64,000 bases of DNA from Mogibacterium sp. (lineage in GTDB: Bacteria; Bacillota; Clostridia; Peptostreptococcales; Anaerovoracaceae), in the NCBI GenBank assembly GCA_017512145.1, contig JAFWHB010000032.1, positions 124,001 through 188,000 of the forward strand, read 5' to 3'. Shown here piece after piece: positions 44,053 to 51,331 of the stretch (the stretch's first letter is position 1; every line of letters starts with the position of its first letter). Under the pieces are notes generated by a model. The model was not told the DNA's origin and did no database searches. It was given only the letters and a program-made list of their open reading frames with translations. Made by a program: the position numbers and the translations under genes.

Positions 44053-45067
44053 AATTGTCCTTATTATGGATACAGTACAGCGACCTGTACATATTGCCTC
44101 CGGTGAAATAATTATATGATCTGCAGCCTGCGGCACAGTATCTTCCGTGTTCACATGTTCTGCAGGTTCCTTCAAGAAGATCAGTTGTGAATTTCCTGTT
44201 ATATGAGAAAGCATCAGGATCCTCCCAGATGCTCCTAAGAGACCTTTGTCTCAGATTACCCTCGATGAAATAGTCATCATACATCGACTCACATCCTCTG
44301 ATATTGCCTATGCTGTCGATTCCGATGCTCTCCAGGCCGGCCTTGCAGCCTCTGTATACGGCTGTCCCGTTTCTGTTGCCTCTGAGATATCCCTCTGACT
44401 CACCGAAGTAACCAATATTATCTGCTATACCGATCCTGACAGGATCATCAAGATGCTTCTCAACGAAGTGTATTACTTCGGCAAAATCAAACCTGTAGTC
44501 CATTCGGAGATTAGCTGCATTACCCATTGGCGAGCATGCCTGAAGCTGCCATGCGAAGATGCCGCTGTCTTTAAATATCTCATACAATTCATCCAGACAC
44601 CGGACATTACCACTGTTAAGTGTTGTAATGACTGAGGTATTGATTCCGGCAGATGTGAGCCTTTCAAGAGCAGTCAGCGCCCGGTCGTAGCTGCCGGCCT
44701 GCCTCAGTCTGTCATGGACTTCCCTTGTACCATCAATTGAAACAGATACTGACTGCACATTTATCCGCCGGAGAGTGTCTATCAGCTCGTCCGTAAATAC
44801 AAATCCATTGGTAATTATGTTCAGTTTGATTCCAAGATCTGTCAGAGACTTTGCAACTATATCCCAGTCAGGACGCATAAAAACCTCGCCACCGATAAGT
44901 GATACTCTCCGGCAGCCAAGTTCAGCAAGCTGACTGCATACATCAAGGCATTCTTCCGTGGTCAGCTCGTCAGGTCTTGCAGGCCCGGCTGCAGATCCAC
45001 AGTGTCTGCAGTTAAAGCAGCAGGCAAGCGTTATCTCCCATACGCATGACCTGAGACTGTAAGTCAT
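44051..45067 (-). CDS. Radical SAM/SPASM peptide-modifying enzyme (putative)
   Basis: A 338-residue radical SAM protein. The cluster motif C-x3-C-x2-C is seen in LACCFNCRHCGSAAG (the first of the two adjacent cysteines, then Cys, then Cys), followed by the SAM-binding SLIGGEVFMRPDW. The C-terminal SPASM domain is complete: C-x12-G-x4-C (CKAGLESIGIDSIGNIRGC), then C-x2-C-x5-C-x3-C (CRTCEHGRYCAAGC) and a final Cys near the end, enough for two auxiliary clusters. The frame continues upstream, but the ATG at 45067 overlaps the stop of the small peptide gene (ATGA) and gives a family-like N-terminus. The enzyme probably modifies that peptide. The reaction is unknown. Confidence 0.85.
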   Translation of the reverse strand: MTYSLRSCVWEITLACCFNCRHCGSAAGPARPDELTTEECLDVCSQLAELGCRRVSLIGGEVFMRPDWDIVAKSLTDLGIKLNIITNGFVFTDELIDTLRRINVQSVSVSIDGTREVHDRLRQAGSYDRALTALERLTSAGINTSVITTLNSGNVRCLDELYEIFKDSGIFAWQLQACSPMGNAANLRMDYRFDFAEVIHFVEKHLDDPVRIGIADNIGYFGESEGYLRGNRNGTAVYRGCKAGLESIGIDSIGNIRGCESMYDDYFIEGNLRQRSLRSIWEDPDAFSYNRKFTTDLLEGTCRTCEHGRYCAAGCRSYNYFTGGNMYRSLYCIHNKDN

Positions 45068-45285
45068 TCTGCATTCTCGCCAATTTTCTTGACTAGCTTG
45101 GCGCCTTCTTTGATGACGCCGGCAGGACTTGTATCTTTGATTAAATATTCGTCCCACATGTCAGGCCCTGCATATACAGCTTCGATATCCGGACCATTAT
45201 ATACGTCTTCGATCTCAGGAATATCGTGCGCAGCGGTTGTGATAGTATCCTTGAAGGAATCCGGGTATGATTTTCTGTCAGCCAT
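45064..45285 (-). CDS. Candidate modified-peptide precursor with VYxGPD repeats
   Basis: A 73-residue acidic peptide without cysteine. A tandem nine-residue repeat lies in the middle: VYNGPDIEA directly followed by VYAGPDMWD (pattern V-Y-x-G-P-D-x-x-x). It is preceded by a leader-like segment (DSFKDTITTAAHDIPEIED) and followed by a lysine-rich tail (KEGAKLVKKIGENAE). A near-perfect AAAGGAGG stands five bases before the ATG, and its stop overlaps the radical SAM start. Small size, strong translation signals and coupling to a SPASM enzyme suggest a RiPP precursor. No transporter or protease gene is adjacent, and I do not recognise the precursor family. Confidence 0.65.
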   Translation of the reverse strand: MADRKSYPDSFKDTITTAAHDIPEIEDVYNGPDIEAVYAGPDMWDEYLIKDTSPAGVIKEGAKLVKKIGENAE

Positions 45286-45328
45286 ATGAGCCTCCTTTCA
45301 TAAGGATCAGAACTCTTATTACGGCTAA

Positions 45329-45358
45329 ATTATATCACAGATATTATTGGGAAAACAA
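45329..45358 (-). promoter_or_regulatory. Promoter of the peptide/radical SAM cassette
   Basis: Minus strand TTGTTT (45358-45353), 18-bp spacer, and consensus TATAAT (45334-45329) inside an extended TGATATAAT element. The -35 overlaps the T-run of the pnp terminator. Confidence 0.6.
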
Positions 45359-45386
45359 AAACAGCCCGCCTGGTTAAAGCGGGCCG
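45353..45386 (-). terminator. Intrinsic terminator of pnp
   Basis: Minus strand GCCCGC (45384-45379) pairs with GCGGGC (45369-45364), then TGTTTTTGTTTT follows. It lies ~25 bp after the pnp stop. Confidence 0.8.
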
Positions 45387-45407
45387 TTATCGGTGTTTGT
45401 TATCAGA

Positions 45408-47525
45408 TTAGTCCTGTACGAGCTCTTTTCTGGACAGGTTGATTCTGTTCTGGTTGTCGATTTCTGTTACCTTGACAGTTACCTTGTCGCCGATGTTCAT
45501 AACATCTTCAACCTTCTCAACTCTGTGGTTAGCCATCTTGGAGATGTGGAGGAGTCCTTCCTTGCCAGGGAGGATCTCAATGAAAGCTCCGAAGTTCATG
45601 ATTCTCTTAACTTCGCCTTCATAAGTCTTGCCGACCTCAACATCTGCAGTGATGAGCTCGATCTCTCTCTTAGCAGCCTCAGCACTAGCCTGATCAACCG
45701 CATAGATAGCGATGAATCCGACATCATCATCAGAGATATCAATCTTAGCGCCAGTCTCTTCAACGATTCTGTTGACAGTCTTGCCTCCAGGTCCGATGAC
45801 GAGTCTTACCTTATCAGGATGTACTCTCATGCTGATAAATCTAGGTGCATATGGGCTGAGCTCCTTGCGTGGCTCAGGAATCTCTTCGAGCATGCTCTCA
45901 AGGATGTGAGCTCTGCCGACCTTAGCCTGATCAAGAGCCTGCTTGAGGATCTCTCTTGAAAGTCCGTGAACCTTGATATCCATCTGAAGAGCTGTAACGC
46001 CATCAGGTGTACCGGTTACCTTGAAGTCCATATCGCCGAGGAAGTCTTCCATTCCCTGGATATCAGACAGAATAGCAAACTTGCTGGAACCGTCTTCATT
46101 GAATCCCTCGATAAGTCCCATTGCGATACCGCTGACAGGCTTCTTGATAGGAACTCCGGCATCCATCAGTGCAAGGCATGAACCGCATGTGGAAGCCATT
46201 GAAGAAGAACCATTTGATGAAAGAACTTCAGAGACGACTCTGATTGCATATGGGAACTCTTCCTCTGATGGAAGTACAGGTACGAGAGCTCTCTCTGCAA
46301 GTGCGCCGTGTCCGATCTCTCTTCTTCCAGGTGATCTTGAAGGCTTAGCCTCGCCTGTGCAGTAACCCGGGAAGTTATACTGATGCATATATCTCTTGCG
46401 AGTTACGTCAGCATCGATTCCATCAAGATACTGAGCCTCGCTGAGAGGTGCAAGTGTGCAAACTGAAAGAACCTGAGTCTGTCCTCTCTTGAAGAGTCCT
46501 GTTCCGTGTGTTCTTGGGAGGAGACCTGTCTCACTCCAGAGAGGTCTGATCTCTGTAAGAGCTCTGTTGTCAGGACGAACGCCTTCTTCAAGGATTCTGC
46601 GTCTTACTTCTTCCTTCTTGATGTTGTAGAGAACTTCATCTACTTCAGCCATTCTGCCTTCGAATTCCTCAGCAAAATGTTCCTTGGTGTCTTCTGCAAC
46701 AGCATCCATGTTAGCAAGTCTCTCGAGCTTGTCAACTGTGTAGATAGCGTCTACCATCTTCTGTGTTGCATATTCTCTTACTGCTGCATCAACATCCTCG
46801 CCTGCCTTGAATACCTTGTAGGACTGCTTTTCCTTTCCTACCTCGGAGACGATCTCCTTGATGAATCTGCAGATATTCTTGATCTCTTCATGACCGAAGA
46901 GAATAGCCTCGAGCATCTGATCCTCAGGTACTTCGTTAGCGCCTGCCTCTACCATCATGATAGCTTCTTCGGTTCCGCATACTGTGAGGTTGATGTCAGA
47001 AACCTGTCTCTGCTCGAATGTAGGGTTTACAATGAACTCGCCGTCGATAAGACCAACAACAACGCCTGCTGTAGGGCCATCCCATGGAATATCAGAGATA
47101 GCGATGCAGATAGAAGTTCCGATCAGGGATGCGACTTCCGGCTGGCAGTCATAATCTACAGACAGAGCAGTAGCAGTTACTACTACGTCGTTCCTGTATC
47201 CCTTAGGGAAAAGCGGTCTGAGTGGTCTGTCGATCAGTCTTGATACGAGAGTAGCCTTATCTGTAGGACGACCCTCTCTCTTGATGTAACCGCCAGGGAT
47301 CTTGCCTACTGCATACATCTTCTCTTCGAAGTTACATGTCAGTGGGAAGAAATCCACATCCTGCTTAGGCTCCTTGCTTGCGCAGACAGTGCAGCTGACA
47401 ACTGTGTCGCCGTACTTAACTGTAGCCTGTCCGTTAGCCTGCTCTGCAAACTTGCCGATCTCTACCTCAAGCAGTCTGCCGCCCAGTGCTGTTCTGAATG
47501 TTCTGTAATCTGTAAATCTACCCAT
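45408..47525 (-). CDS. pnp: Polyribonucleotide nucleotidyltransferase
   Basis: Phosphorolytic 3'-5' exoribonuclease (~705 aa) of the RNA degradation machinery. Two RNase PH domains are present; the second contains SPGRREIGHGALAERAL and the active-site region GSSSMASTCGSCLALMDAGV. A KH domain (VRLVIGPGGKTVNRIVEETG) and an S1 domain (YEGEVKRIMNFGAFIEILPG) end the protein. The frame can start four codons earlier at a TTG, but the family N-terminus (MGRFTDYRTF) favours the ATG at 47525. It follows rpsO with a hairpin between them, the classic rpsO-pnp pair. Confidence 0.96.
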   Translation of the reverse strand: MGRFTDYRTFRTALGGRLLEVEIGKFAEQANGQATVKYGDTVVSCTVCASKEPKQDVDFFPLTCNFEEKMYAVGKIPGGYIKREGRPTDKATLVSRLIDRPLRPLFPKGYRNDVVVTATALSVDYDCQPEVASLIGTSICIAISDIPWDGPTAGVVVGLIDGEFIVNPTFEQRQVSDINLTVCGTEEAIMMVEAGANEVPEDQMLEAILFGHEEIKNICRFIKEIVSEVGKEKQSYKVFKAGEDVDAAVREYATQKMVDAIYTVDKLERLANMDAVAEDTKEHFAEEFEGRMAEVDEVLYNIKKEEVRRRILEEGVRPDNRALTEIRPLWSETGLLPRTHGTGLFKRGQTQVLSVCTLAPLSEAQYLDGIDADVTRKRYMHQYNFPGYCTGEAKPSRSPGRREIGHGALAERALVPVLPSEEEFPYAIRVVSEVLSSNGSSSMASTCGSCLALMDAGVPIKKPVSGIAMGLIEGFNEDGSSKFAILSDIQGMEDFLGDMDFKVTGTPDGVTALQMDIKVHGLSREILKQALDQAKVGRAHILESMLEEIPEPRKELSPYAPRFISMRVHPDKVRLVIGPGGKTVNRIVEETGAKIDISDDDVGFIAIYAVDQASAEAAKREIELITADVEVGKTYEGEVKRIMNFGAFIEILPGKEGLLHISKMANHRVEKVEDVMNIGDKVTVKVTEIDNQNRINLSRKELVQD

Positions 47526-47640
47526 TAATATTAACAACTCCTTCCTGTTAATGATAATTCTTACTCTTCTATGGGCATTAACTTAATGATTTATATAAAG
47601 CGGCACAATGAATGTACCGTTATATACGAGAATACAAGCA

Positions 47641-47668
47641 AAGCGGGAGTATGTTATGCTCCCGCTTT
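47641..47668 (-). terminator. Hairpin between rpsO and pnp
   Basis: Minus strand AGCGGGAG (47667-47659 side) pairs with CTCCCGCT (47649-47642) and is followed by TTGCTTG. The T-run is imperfect, so partial read-through into pnp is likely, as in the well-known rpsO-pnp arrangement. Confidence 0.65.
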
Positions 47669-47678
47669 ATGTCATCAA

Positions 47679-47945
47679 TTACTTTCTCAGTCCGAGACGT
47701 GCGATAAGGCTTCTGTATCTCTCGATGTCAGTCTCTCTCAGATACTTGAGAAGGCTTCTTCTCTGTCCTACCATCTTGAGAAGACCTCTTCTTGAATGGA
47801 AGTCCTTGTGGTGCTCCTTGAGGTGCTCGTTCAGATCATTGATTCTGTAAGTAAGAATAGCAACCTGTACCTCTGGGGAACCTGTATCACCCTCAGCGAT
47901 AGCGTACTCTTTGATGATTTCCTGTTTCTTTTCTTTAGTAAGCAT
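47679..47945 (-). CDS. rpsO: 30S ribosomal protein S15
   Basis: S15 (88 aa) binds 16S rRNA helices 20-22 early in assembly. The whole sequence is typical: [35 protein letters not shown] and [15 protein letters not shown]. An AAAAGGAG ribosome binding site precedes the ATG. The ~165-bp region upstream holds a possible promoter and a GC-rich, potentially structured leader. In several bacteria S15 represses its own mRNA through such a leader, and that is possible here. Confidence 0.97.
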   Translation of the reverse strand: MLTKEKKQEIIKEYAIAEGDTGSPEVQVAILTYRINDLNEHLKEHHKDFHSRRGLLKMVGQRRSLLKYLRETDIERYRSLIARLGLRK

Positions 47946-48019
47946 AAAAAAATTCTCCTTTTCTCCAATTCACCCACTCTGCGTGACCGCCGGAGAAGCA
48001 AATCACTGCGGCGAGGGTA

Positions 48020-48047
48020 TATTTAGTATTTAGATGCGCGTACGCAA
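48020..48047 (-). promoter_or_regulatory. Putative rpsO promoter
   Basis: Minus strand TTGCGT (48047-48042), 16-bp spacer, TAAATA (48025-48020). The ~65-nt leader that follows has complementary CGCCG/CGGCG segments around 47990-48015. Confidence 0.4.
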
Positions 48048-48111
48048 CATCGGTATATTAACACGAATAGAATGTGTTGTCTATCATTTTTTTCTTAATT
48101 ATGCAGGTTTT

Positions 48112-49059
48112 TCAGCATCTTGATGCATGAAAGCTCATAGCCTGCTCGCAGTCGCGTCTGATCTGGTCAAAAAGATCTTCCTTGGAGCGGAATTTGCGCT
48201 CTCCTCTTGAGAAGTAATCAAAGTAGACCGTCACTTCACTTCCGTATACATCCTTGTCAAAGTCAAAGATATAAGTCTCTATGGTCTTGAGCTTGCCGTC
48301 ACTGACTGTCGGATTGACTCCGATATTGGAGATGCTGTTATAAACTGTCCCATCGAGCACTATTCTGCTGAAGTAGACCCCATTAGGAGGCAGCATCTGT
48401 CTTGCAGGTGCCGGAATATTGATCGTTGGTATTCCGTTCTTACTGCCGATATTCCTTCCGTGCTTAACTTCGCCGGTGAATGAATAAGGTCTTCCGAGAT
48501 AAGCTGCAGTTCTCTCCATGTTGCCGGTGCTGATCATCTCTCTGATGAGGGTTGAACTCACGACTTTGCCGCCTACTGTGACAGCATCGTGGATATGCAC
48601 ACCGATGCCGGCTTCCTCACATTCACGTATGAGCATGTCAGGTTTGCCCTCTGCCCTTGCTCCGTATGTATAGTTGAAGCCTACCGAAACATATCCTGCG
48701 TTCAGTTTGCCGATAATAATATTCTCGAAGAAAGCATGCGCTCTCATCTTCATGATAGTCTCGTCAAACGTAATATTGACAAGAATATCGAATCCCATTT
48801 CTTCTACGAGTTCGATCTTCTCCTGCTCTGTGCAAATGAGCTTGACTGCGTCAGGATCATCGTCAGACCTCTGAAGAATGAAATTGAACGGATGATTCGA
48901 GAATGTAAAGCAAAGAGACTTGAGGCCTCTTGCCTTAGCTGCATCGATCGCACCCTGCATGATGACCTTGTGTCCCACATGAAGACCATCAAAATTACCA
49001 AGTGCAACAGCTGTCTTATCTGTAAGATTAAGTTGATCTAAGTTAGTGTAAATCTGCAT
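48112..49059 (-). CDS. ribF: Bifunctional riboflavin kinase/FAD synthetase
   Basis: Makes FMN and then FAD from riboflavin (315 aa). The N-terminal nucleotidyltransferase domain shows AVALGNFDGLHVGHKVIM and FTFSNHPF. The C-terminal kinase domain has NGIPTINIPAPARQMLPPNG and SNIGVNPTVSDGK. The length is standard. It follows truB by 6 bp in the nusA-operon run. No FMN riboswitch precedes it. Flavin supply fits the flavoenzyme-rich metabolism in this window. Confidence 0.96.
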   Translation of the reverse strand: MQIYTNLDQLNLTDKTAVALGNFDGLHVGHKVIMQGAIDAAKARGLKSLCFTFSNHPFNFILQRSDDDPDAVKLICTEQEKIELVEEMGFDILVNITFDETIMKMRAHAFFENIIIGKLNAGYVSVGFNYTYGARAEGKPDMLIRECEEAGIGVHIHDAVTVGGKVVSSTLIREMISTGNMERTAAYLGRPYSFTGEVKHGRNIGSKNGIPTINIPAPARQMLPPNGVYFSRIVLDGTVYNSISNIGVNPTVSDGKLKTIETYIFDFDKDVYGSEVTVYFDYFSRGERKFRSKEDLFDQIRRDCEQAMSFHASRC

Positions 49060-49065
49060 AATTAT

Positions 49066-49956
49066 CTATCTGGTGATGACTTTGTGCGGAATCAGAGCGC
49101 CTCTCTCTATGATACCGATACCGAGAAACTCTGATCCTGCGTAAACGAGGTATGAGTCGCCGTCTCCGGAGATCCTGTATCCGGTGTTGGATGGATTTCC
49201 ATTGATAAAGGCGGTAACTCTGTTATCGTCAAGTGATACTCTGCCAAGTGAAGTAAGGGTCTGATCCATCGGAATTATAAGGTCTGAGATCTCTTCATCA
49301 GTCATTTCAATGATTCTTGAGATATCTACTGACTCTTCCGCCCTGAAAAATCCGGAACCTGTCCTTCTTAAGGATGTCATGACAGCACCGCAACCGAGAG
49401 CTCTTCCGATATCATCGCAAATGGTCCTGATATACGTCCCTTTGGAGCAAACGACATCAAATTCTATAGTTCCGCAGGCAATATCAAGACTGGTGATATC
49501 ATTGGAAAATATCGTGATCTCTCTTGACTTCAATTCGAAATCCCTGCCTTCTCTTGCAAGATCATAGGCTCTCCTGCCATTGACCTTGAGAGCTGAGTAT
49601 TTAGGCGGTATCTGAGAGACAACTCCGGTATACTCGGAAAATGCCTTCCTGACGGACTCTTCTGTAACTCCGGCAAAGTCATATGTTCCGGTTACTTCAC
49701 CTGTGACGTCAAGAGTGTCAGTTGTAATACCGAGCTTCATTCCTGCATGATAGGATTTGCGGTCGTTATCATAGTATTCGATGATACGGGTTGCTTTTCC
49801 TATACATACAGGCAAAACGCCCGTAGCCATTGGGTCGAGCGTTCCTGTGTGTCCTATCTTCTTAATATGAAGTCTGTGGCGGAGCTTGGCGCATATATCC
49901 TGCGAAGTCCAGCCTTCAGGCTTATCTATGTTGATTACTCCGTCTTTGAAAATCAT
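49066..49956 (-). CDS. truB: tRNA pseudouridine-55 synthase
   Basis: Modifies U55 in the T-arm of tRNAs (296 aa). The catalytic Asp is in KIGHTGTLDPMATGVLPVCI at ~35-55. YHAGMKLGITTDTLDVTG and CSKGTYIRTICDDIG are also family motifs. A short PUA-like C-terminal region follows (~235-296). It lies 8 bp after the nrnA stop. Confidence 0.96.
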   Translation of the reverse strand: MIFKDGVINIDKPEGWTSQDICAKLRHRLHIKKIGHTGTLDPMATGVLPVCIGKATRIIEYYDNDRKSYHAGMKLGITTDTLDVTGEVTGTYDFAGVTEESVRKAFSEYTGVVSQIPPKYSALKVNGRRAYDLAREGRDFELKSREITIFSNDITSLDIACGTIEFDVVCSKGTYIRTICDDIGRALGCGAVMTSLRRTGSGFFRAEESVDISRIIEMTDEEISDLIIPMDQTLTSLGRVSLDDNRVTAFINGNPSNTGYRISGDGDSYLVYAGSEFLGIGIIERGALIPHKVITR

Positions 49957-49964
49957 GTATTGTC

Positions 49965-50930
49965 TTATACTACTTCTATAAGGGCCGGAATGAGTTCTTT
50001 CTCAGCTTGTTCGAGCGGCAGATCGAATGAACATCCTGCAGCGAGCATATGCCCGCCTCCGCCGAATCTGGATGCGGCCTTCTCTACATTTGCATAGGTT
50101 CTGCCTCTGAGACTCGCGCGGACATTCTTCTCTGTCTCTTTGAATAAGCATGCGGCCTCAACACCGTCAATGCTCATTATTCTCTGGATGATACCTTCGG
50201 CCTCATCCATCGTGCATCCGAATTCCTTGAGAAGCTTCTGAGTAACTTTGCCTACTGCAAGCTTACCGTCTGCGTAGAAATCCAGATTGCCGAGGATCGC
50301 ACTCTCGAGCTTGAGAGCCTCCTTGGATCTTCTGTCATAAATAAGAGCACTGATGATCTTGGAGTTGAATCCCTCGACCTTGTATAAGTGACCTACTATC
50401 TCATGAGAGCGGCTGGTTGTGTTGGTATGCTGGAAATTGCCCGTATCAGTTGTAATCGCTGCAAAGATACAATTTGCTATATCCAGAGTGATCTCTGCGC
50501 CGAGATCCTTGATAAGTCTGTATATAATCTCACCTGTAGCAGCTGACTTAGGCTCTATCCTTGAAAAATCATACCTGATATCCTTAGCCGTCGTCGCATG
50601 GTGGTCGATACAGCCCTTGAGCCTGCCTCTTGCCCAGGCTTCCTCTCTTCCCGGAATCCTGCCAAGTCCGTTGCAGTCAAGCATCAGCGAAAGCTGAACG
50701 TCTTCAAGCACGCTGTCATCACTTGTGCAGCATCCGCACTCAAGAAAATCAAGATTCTTAGGTACGGGTTCGCTGATCATGACATAGGCATTCTTGCCGA
50801 GGCTCCTGAGAGCAAGACACAGAGCTGATGCCGAGCCAAGAGCGTCACCATCCATATTGACGTGCGGGAAAATGAGGATATCGTCCAGATCACTCATTAT
50901 TGTTGCAATGCTTCTGATAGTATCGTTCAC
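49965..50930 (-). CDS. nrnA: DHH-family phosphoesterase NrnA (oligoribonuclease/pAp phosphatase)
   Basis: A 321-residue DHH/DHHA1 phosphoesterase that degrades nanoRNAs and 3',5'-pAp in Firmicutes. Metal-binding motifs are FPHVNMDGDALGSA (HxNxDxD type), LMLDCNGLGR and CIDHHATT. The C-terminal DHHA1 domain ends in RFGGGGHMLAAGCSF. Its first codon overlaps the rbfA stop (ATGA). It lies in the usual place between rbfA and truB. Confidence 0.94.
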   Translation of the reverse strand: MNDTIRSIATIMSDLDDILIFPHVNMDGDALGSASALCLALRSLGKNAYVMISEPVPKNLDFLECGCCTSDDSVLEDVQLSLMLDCNGLGRIPGREEAWARGRLKGCIDHHATTAKDIRYDFSRIEPKSAATGEIIYRLIKDLGAEITLDIANCIFAAITTDTGNFQHTNTTSRSHEIVGHLYKVEGFNSKIISALIYDRRSKEALKLESAILGNLDFYADGKLAVGKVTQKLLKEFGCTMDEAEGIIQRIMSIDGVEAACLFKETEKNVRASLRGRTYANVEKAASRFGGGGHMLAAGCSFDLPLEQAEKELIPALIEVV

Positions 50931-51319
50931 TGTAAATCCCCGTCTTCCTCGTCGTCTTTGATATCAAGTGTCTGAAGAATCGAATCAATATGCCTGCCGT
51001 AATCCATTGATGAGTCAAGCTTAAATATGAGTTCAGGAGTGTATCTTAATTTGATATCTCTTGAAACCTGGCTTCTGAGAGCTCCCTTGGCTCTGTTAAA
51101 GCCTTCAAGGACTTCACTGTAGACCTGCTGCTTATCCTCGTCCGAAAGACAGACAGGCGAAACATAGACAGTAGCATAACTGCCGTCTCTGGTGACATCA
51201 ACACCAGTAATACTTATTATTCTTGAAGTAAGTCTCGGGTCCTTGGCTCCGTTGATCAGAAAAGCACTGATGCTCTTCTTGATCTCTTCACTGAGCCTAC
51301 CCTGTCTGTGTTTAGCCAT
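50927..51319 (-). CDS. rbfA: Ribosome-binding factor A
   Basis: Small KH-fold protein (130 aa) that helps mature the 16S rRNA 5' end and aids cold growth. Family marks are RLSEEIKKSISAFLINGAKD, SITGVDVTRDGSYATVYVS and LRYTPELIFKLDSSMDYG. An acidic tail (KDDEEDGDLQ) ends the protein. It follows infB by 12 bp. Confidence 0.96.
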   Translation of the reverse strand: MAKHRQGRLSEEIKKSISAFLINGAKDPRLTSRIISITGVDVTRDGSYATVYVSPVCLSDEDKQQVYSEVLEGFNRAKGALRSQVSRDIKLRYTPELIFKLDSSMDYGRHIDSILQTLDIKDDEEDGDLQ

Positions 51320-51331
51320 AGTTATCTTATG

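Noticed and set aside
45068-45157. Longer N-terminus for the radical SAM protein
   Set aside because: It would overlap the peptide gene in another frame and adds a non-family Arg-rich stretch. The ATG at 45067 overlaps the peptide stop as in coupled genes.
45064-45285. SCIFF-type or other ranthipeptide precursor
   Set aside because: The peptide contains no cysteine, so the six-cysteine thioether families do not apply.
48112-49065. FMN riboswitch for ribF
   Set aside because: ribF follows truB by 6 bp inside the operon; there is no room for the aptamer.
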